Source: Lichenicola sp964658455 (lineage in GTDB: Bacteria > Pseudomonadota > Alphaproteobacteria > Acetobacterales > Acetobacteraceae). Taken from it: a stretch of 8,534 bases of DNA. The notes beneath the pieces were generated by a model, which was not told the origin of the DNA, did not search any database, and saw nothing but the letters and a program-made list of their open reading frames with translations. This document shows, in pieces, positions 6,339 to 8,534 of this stretch; position 1 is the first letter of the stretch, and each line of letters opens with the position of its first letter. The DNA lies in NCBI GenBank assembly GCA_964658455.1, contig CAZZZA010000126.1, positions 1 to 8,534 on the forward strand, in the 5' to 3' direction. The position numbers were made by a program, and so were the translations under genes.

Positions 6339-8092
6339 CAGGCGAAGGTGAGACGGCGGGCGGCGAACGCATACATCGGGCGCCACAGCAGGCGGTTGAA
6401 CAGGATCACGAACAGCGCCATCGCCACCATGCCGAGCCCAACCCTGGCGGTGGCGCCGGCGGTGGTCGCGGTGGCGATGTAGCTGCCGAGCCCGCTCGCG
6501 ACCAGCGTGGTGTTGCCCCAGCTGGCGATCTCCGAGACGATCGCCGCGTTCCAGGCGCCGCCCGACGCGGTGAGCGCGCCGGTCACGTAGTAGGGGAAGA
6601 TGCCCGGCAGCATCACCCTGAACCACCATTGCCAGCCGCGTATCTGGAAGTTGCGCGCGGCCTCGAGCAGGTCGCCGGGGAAGGCGGCGGTGCCGGCGAT
6701 GACGTTGAACAGAATATACCATTGCGTGCCGAGGATCATCAGCGGCGTCAGCCAGATGTCGCTGCTGAGATGGAAGTGCACGATCGCCACCACGAACACC
6801 GGATAGGTGAGGTTGGCCGGGAAGGCGGCGAGGAACTGCGCCACCGGCTGCGCCCGTCTGGCCCAGACCGGACGCAGGCCCAGCCACACCCCGATCGGCA
6901 CCCAGATCAGGGTGGCGAGCGCGATCATCGTCAGCACCCGGGTCATGGTGAAGCAGCCGAGCAGCATCACATGGCCGATCTCGCCCCAGCTCAGATTGGC
7001 GCTTGCATAGGCGATCACCTGCCAGGCGGCGAGCCCGACCAGCACCGCCAGCAGCCCGTACCAGAGCCCGTCGCCGACCCGGCGCGAGACCAGCTGGCGC
7101 TTTCGCGACGCCGGACGCGCGCCGATCGGCAGCCCGCCGACCGCGGCCAGCATGTCGCCGAACAGCGAGCTGGCCCGGCTCAGCAGCCGAGTGCGGCGCA
7201 GCAGCGCCAGCATCCAGGGGTCCGACGCCACCGCGCCGGCGGTGGTCTCCATCCGGAACCTGGCCGACCAGGCGACCAGCGGGCGGAACAGCAGCTGGTC
7301 GTAGAGCAGGATCACCACCAGCATGGCGACGATCGCCTCGCCGACGGCGGCGAGATCGCGATGGCCGACCGCCTCGGCGATGAACGAGCCGATGCCGGGC
7401 AGCTCGACCGTGGTCTTGCCGACCGAGACGCTCTCCGACGCGACCACCATGAACCAGCCGCCGGACATCGACATCATGGTGTTCCACACCAGGCCAGGCA
7501 TCGCGTACGGCACCTCGAGCCGCCAGAAGCGCTGCCACGAGGACAGGCCGAAACCGCGCGACACCTCCTCCAGGTCGGCCGGCACCGTCTTGAGCGACTG
7601 GTACATGGAGAACGCCATGTTCCAGGCCTGGCTGGTGAAGATGGTGAAGATCACCGCCAGTTCCGCGCCCAGCACCCGGCCGGGAAACAGGCTCATGAAG
7701 AACACGACGGTGAAGGTCAGGAAGCCCAGGATCGGGATCGATTGCAGGACGTCGAGGATCGGCACCAGGATCGCCCCGGCGCGCCGGCTCTTCGCCGCCC
7801 ACACCGCATAGGTGAAGGTGAACAGCAGCGACGCCAGCAGGGCCGCGAACATGCGCAGCGTGGTGCGCACCGCGTAGGCCGGCAGGTAGGCGGCGCTCAG
7901 ATGGATCTCGGTGGCGCCGGGGGCGGAGAGCGGCGCGAAGGTGTGCCGCGCGACGCTGCCGATCGCCACCGCCAGCCCCAGCATGACGATGATGGCGGCG
8001 AAGTCGAACAGGTTCGGCCGGGTGTCGAGCGAGGGATTGGCCGGCGCGCCCAGGCCGGGTCCGCGCAGCGTGGCGAAGCGCATTTGCAGCAT
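6338..8092 (-). CDS. ABC transporter permease with two fused permease domains
   Basis: Membrane channel of the ABC transporter. The 584-residue chain holds two BPD_transp_1 permease domains in tandem (about 64-274 and 339-574), each with its own EAA loop for docking the ATPase: EEVSRGFGLSSW..PYAMPG near 175-200 and LLEAARNFQIRGW..LPGIFPY near 475-500. One chain therefore supplies both halves of the pore. An extra N-terminal helix (about 30-46) precedes domain 1, and a hydrophilic linker of about 60 residues separates the domains. Start: ATG 8092 with GAGGG three bases upstream; a second ATG three codons later (8083) is nearly as likely, and a TTG at 8170 without a ribosome site is less so. 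The ATPase gene follows after 12 bases. The closest style is NitT/TauT-type permeases, but neither substrate nor transport direction is shown by the sequence. Confidence 0.94.
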   Translation of the reverse strand: MLQMRFATLRGPGLGAPANPSLDTRPNLFDFAAIIVMLGLAVAIGSVARHTFAPLSAPGATEIHLSAAYLPAYAVRTTLRMFAALLASLLFTFTYAVWAAKSRRAGAILVPILDVLQSIPILGFLTFTVVFFMSLFPGRVLGAELAVIFTIFTSQAWNMAFSMYQSLKTVPADLEEVSRGFGLSSWQRFWRLEVPYAMPGLVWNTMMSMSGGWFMVVASESVSVGKTTVELPGIGSFIAEAVGHRDLAAVGEAIVAMLVVILLYDQLLFRPLVAWSARFRMETTAGAVASDPWMLALLRRTRLLSRASSLFGDMLAAVGGLPIGARPASRKRQLVSRRVGDGLWYGLLAVLVGLAAWQVIAYASANLSWGEIGHVMLLGCFTMTRVLTMIALATLIWVPIGVWLGLRPVWARRAQPVAQFLAAFPANLTYPVFVVAIVHFHLSSDIWLTPLMILGTQWYILFNVIAGTAAFPGDLLEAARNFQIRGWQWWFRVMLPGIFPYYVTGALTASGGAWNAAIVSEIASWGNTTLVASGLGSYIATATTAGATARVGLGMVAMALFVILFNRLLWRPMYAFAARRLTFA

Positions 8093-8194
8093 GGGCCCTC
8101 GTTCTGTGCGACGTCGATCCGATAGCCCGGCCTTTACCCTACCGGCCAGGGCCCCGCCAGCCCGTGCCAACCGGCGGTTTGTGACGATCGCGCG
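8093..8194 (-). other. Intergenic gap between dut and the ABC permease
   Basis: A 102-base gap on a same-strand gene run. It is GC-rich with several GGCC and GGGCCC blocks but has no clean terminator hairpin with a T-run and no convincing sigma-70 promoter. It contains an exact sigma-54-type -24 element with an off-register -12, which was rejected as a promoter. The gap is large enough for the ABC genes to have their own promoter. Confidence 0.4.
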
Positions 8195-8534
8195 TCAGTG
8201 CGACCCGGTGCTGCCGAACCCGCCCGCCTGGCGCGTGGTCTCGTCCAGCGTCTCGACCTCGTCCCAGGCGATCTGCAGCACCGGCGCCAGCACCGCCTGG
8301 GCGATCCGCATGCCGCGCACGATCTCGAACGGCGCCTCGCCGGCATTCATGACGATCACCTGCAGCTCGCCGCGATAATCCTCGTCGATGGTGCCGGGCG
8401 CGTTCGGCAGCACCAGACCGTGCTTGAGTGCCAGCCCGGAGCGCGGCCGTATCTGCAGCTCGTGGCCGGGCGGGAGCGCGACCGCAAGGCCGGTGGGCAC
8501 CAGCATCCTGGCGCCGGGGGCGAGGACGACGCGG
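8195..8534 (-). CDS. dut: Deoxyuridine 5'-triphosphate nucleotidohydrolase (dUTPase), C-terminal part (runs off right edge)
   Basis: Hydrolyses dUTP to dUMP and pyrophosphate, keeping uracil out of DNA and supplying dTMP synthesis (EC 3.6.1.23); acts in the cytoplasm as a homotrimer. About 112 C-terminal residues of a usual 150 are present. The visible reading begins RVVLAPGARMLVPTG, so the ATG inside it is not the start. Conserved motifs: RPRSGLA (motif II), GTIDEDYRGEL (motif III, with the catalytic Asp in GTID and Tyr that selects deoxyribose), RGMRIAQAV (motif IV), and GGFGSTG near the end (motif V, the glycine-rich arm that closes over the neighbouring subunit's active site). Motif I lies outside the window. 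It precedes the ABC genes on the same strand across a 102-base gap; whether it is co-transcribed with them is not clear. Confidence 0.96.
   Translation of the reverse strand, partial: RVVLAPGARMLVPTGLAVALPPGHELQIRPRSGLALKHGLVLPNAPGTIDEDYRGELQVIVMNAGEAPFEIVRGMRIAQAVLAPVLQIAWDEVETLDETTRQAGGFGSTGSH

Noticed and set aside
4959..7802. A 947-residue minus-strand open frame overlapping the ATPase and permease in another frame
   Set aside because: Ala/Gly/Arg-rich frame shadow spanning the boundary of two genes whose true frames carry complete Walker and EAA motifs.
4853..8125. A 1090-residue open frame on the plus strand, antisense to the ABC genes
   Set aside because: It is rich in Gln, His, Arg and Gly without any recognisable domain, runs straight across three real genes with intact motifs, and is the expected by-product of strong G/C preference at third codon positions on the opposite strand.
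8152..8170. Sigma-54-like promoter upstream of the ABC permease (TTGGCACG on the minus strand, 8170-8163)
   Set aside because: The -24 element is exact, but the GC of the -12 element is one base too close and the TTGC is not present; sigma-54 promoters tolerate little spacing change.
8093..8170. Longer permease reading from a TTG at 8170, adding 26 residues
   Set aside because: No ribosome site precedes the TTG, the added residues are Arg/Gly/Ala-rich without family character, and an ATG with GAGGG lies at 8092.
1..8534. Mobile elements, CRISPR arrays, tRNA or rRNA genes, phage or defence genes
   Set aside because: No transposase or integrase motifs, terminal inverted repeats, regularly spaced repeats or cloverleaf-like sequences were seen; composition is even throughout, with no sign of recent transfer.

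Overview
The window is uniformly GC-rich, gene-dense bacterial chromosome. Codons end overwhelmingly in G or C, so very long antisense open frames appear that are not genes. Gene content and style (MsrA of the GCFWC type, a DUF2934 protein, a NitT/TauT-like ABC module with an AAA-associated C-terminal domain, GGAG-type ribosome sites) suggest an alphaproteobacterium, plausibly of the Acetobacteraceae. That placement is inference from protein style; no rRNA or tRNA is present to confirm it.

Layout from left to right. (1) 1-605, minus: the N-terminal two fifths or so of an APC-superfamily cationic amino acid permease that runs off the left edge. (2) 606-754: divergent intergenic region with a perfect 7-bp-arm inverted repeat. 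(3) 755-1627, plus: a small family-2-like glycosyltransferase (Glyco_tranf_2_4 type). (4) 1664-2062, minus: a DUF2934 protein with a Lys/Ala-rich tail, convergent with the glycosyltransferase. (5) 2063-2218: divergent intergenic region with an 18-bp near-palindrome and a possible general-stress (EcfG-type) promoter. (6) 2219-2788, plus: msrA, peptide methionine sulfoxide reductase. (7) 2707-8092, minus: three tightly packed genes in the order double-domain ABC permease, ABC ATPase with C-terminal regulatory domain, then a large YfhO-type polytopic membrane protein. The last two overlap by 14 bases, and the membrane protein's 3' end overlaps the msrA 3' end by 82 bases. (8) 8195-8534, minus: the C-terminal part of dUTPase (dut), lying upstream of the ABC genes on the same strand and running off the right edge.

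How the parts may work together. The permease and ATPase form a complete membrane core of an importer-like ABC system: two permease domains on one chain, plus an ATPase expected to act as a dimer. No periplasmic binding protein is encoded in the window, so the substrate cannot be named. The YfhO-type protein is translationally linked to the ATPase by the gene overlap. YfhO proteins are connected in the literature with lipid-linked sugar transfer to cell-envelope polymers, so this coupling is the most interesting functional hint here. msrA and the DUF2934 gene share a divergent control region, which fits a stress or oxidative-damage theme. No mobile element, CRISPR array, RNA gene or clearly new defence system is visible.
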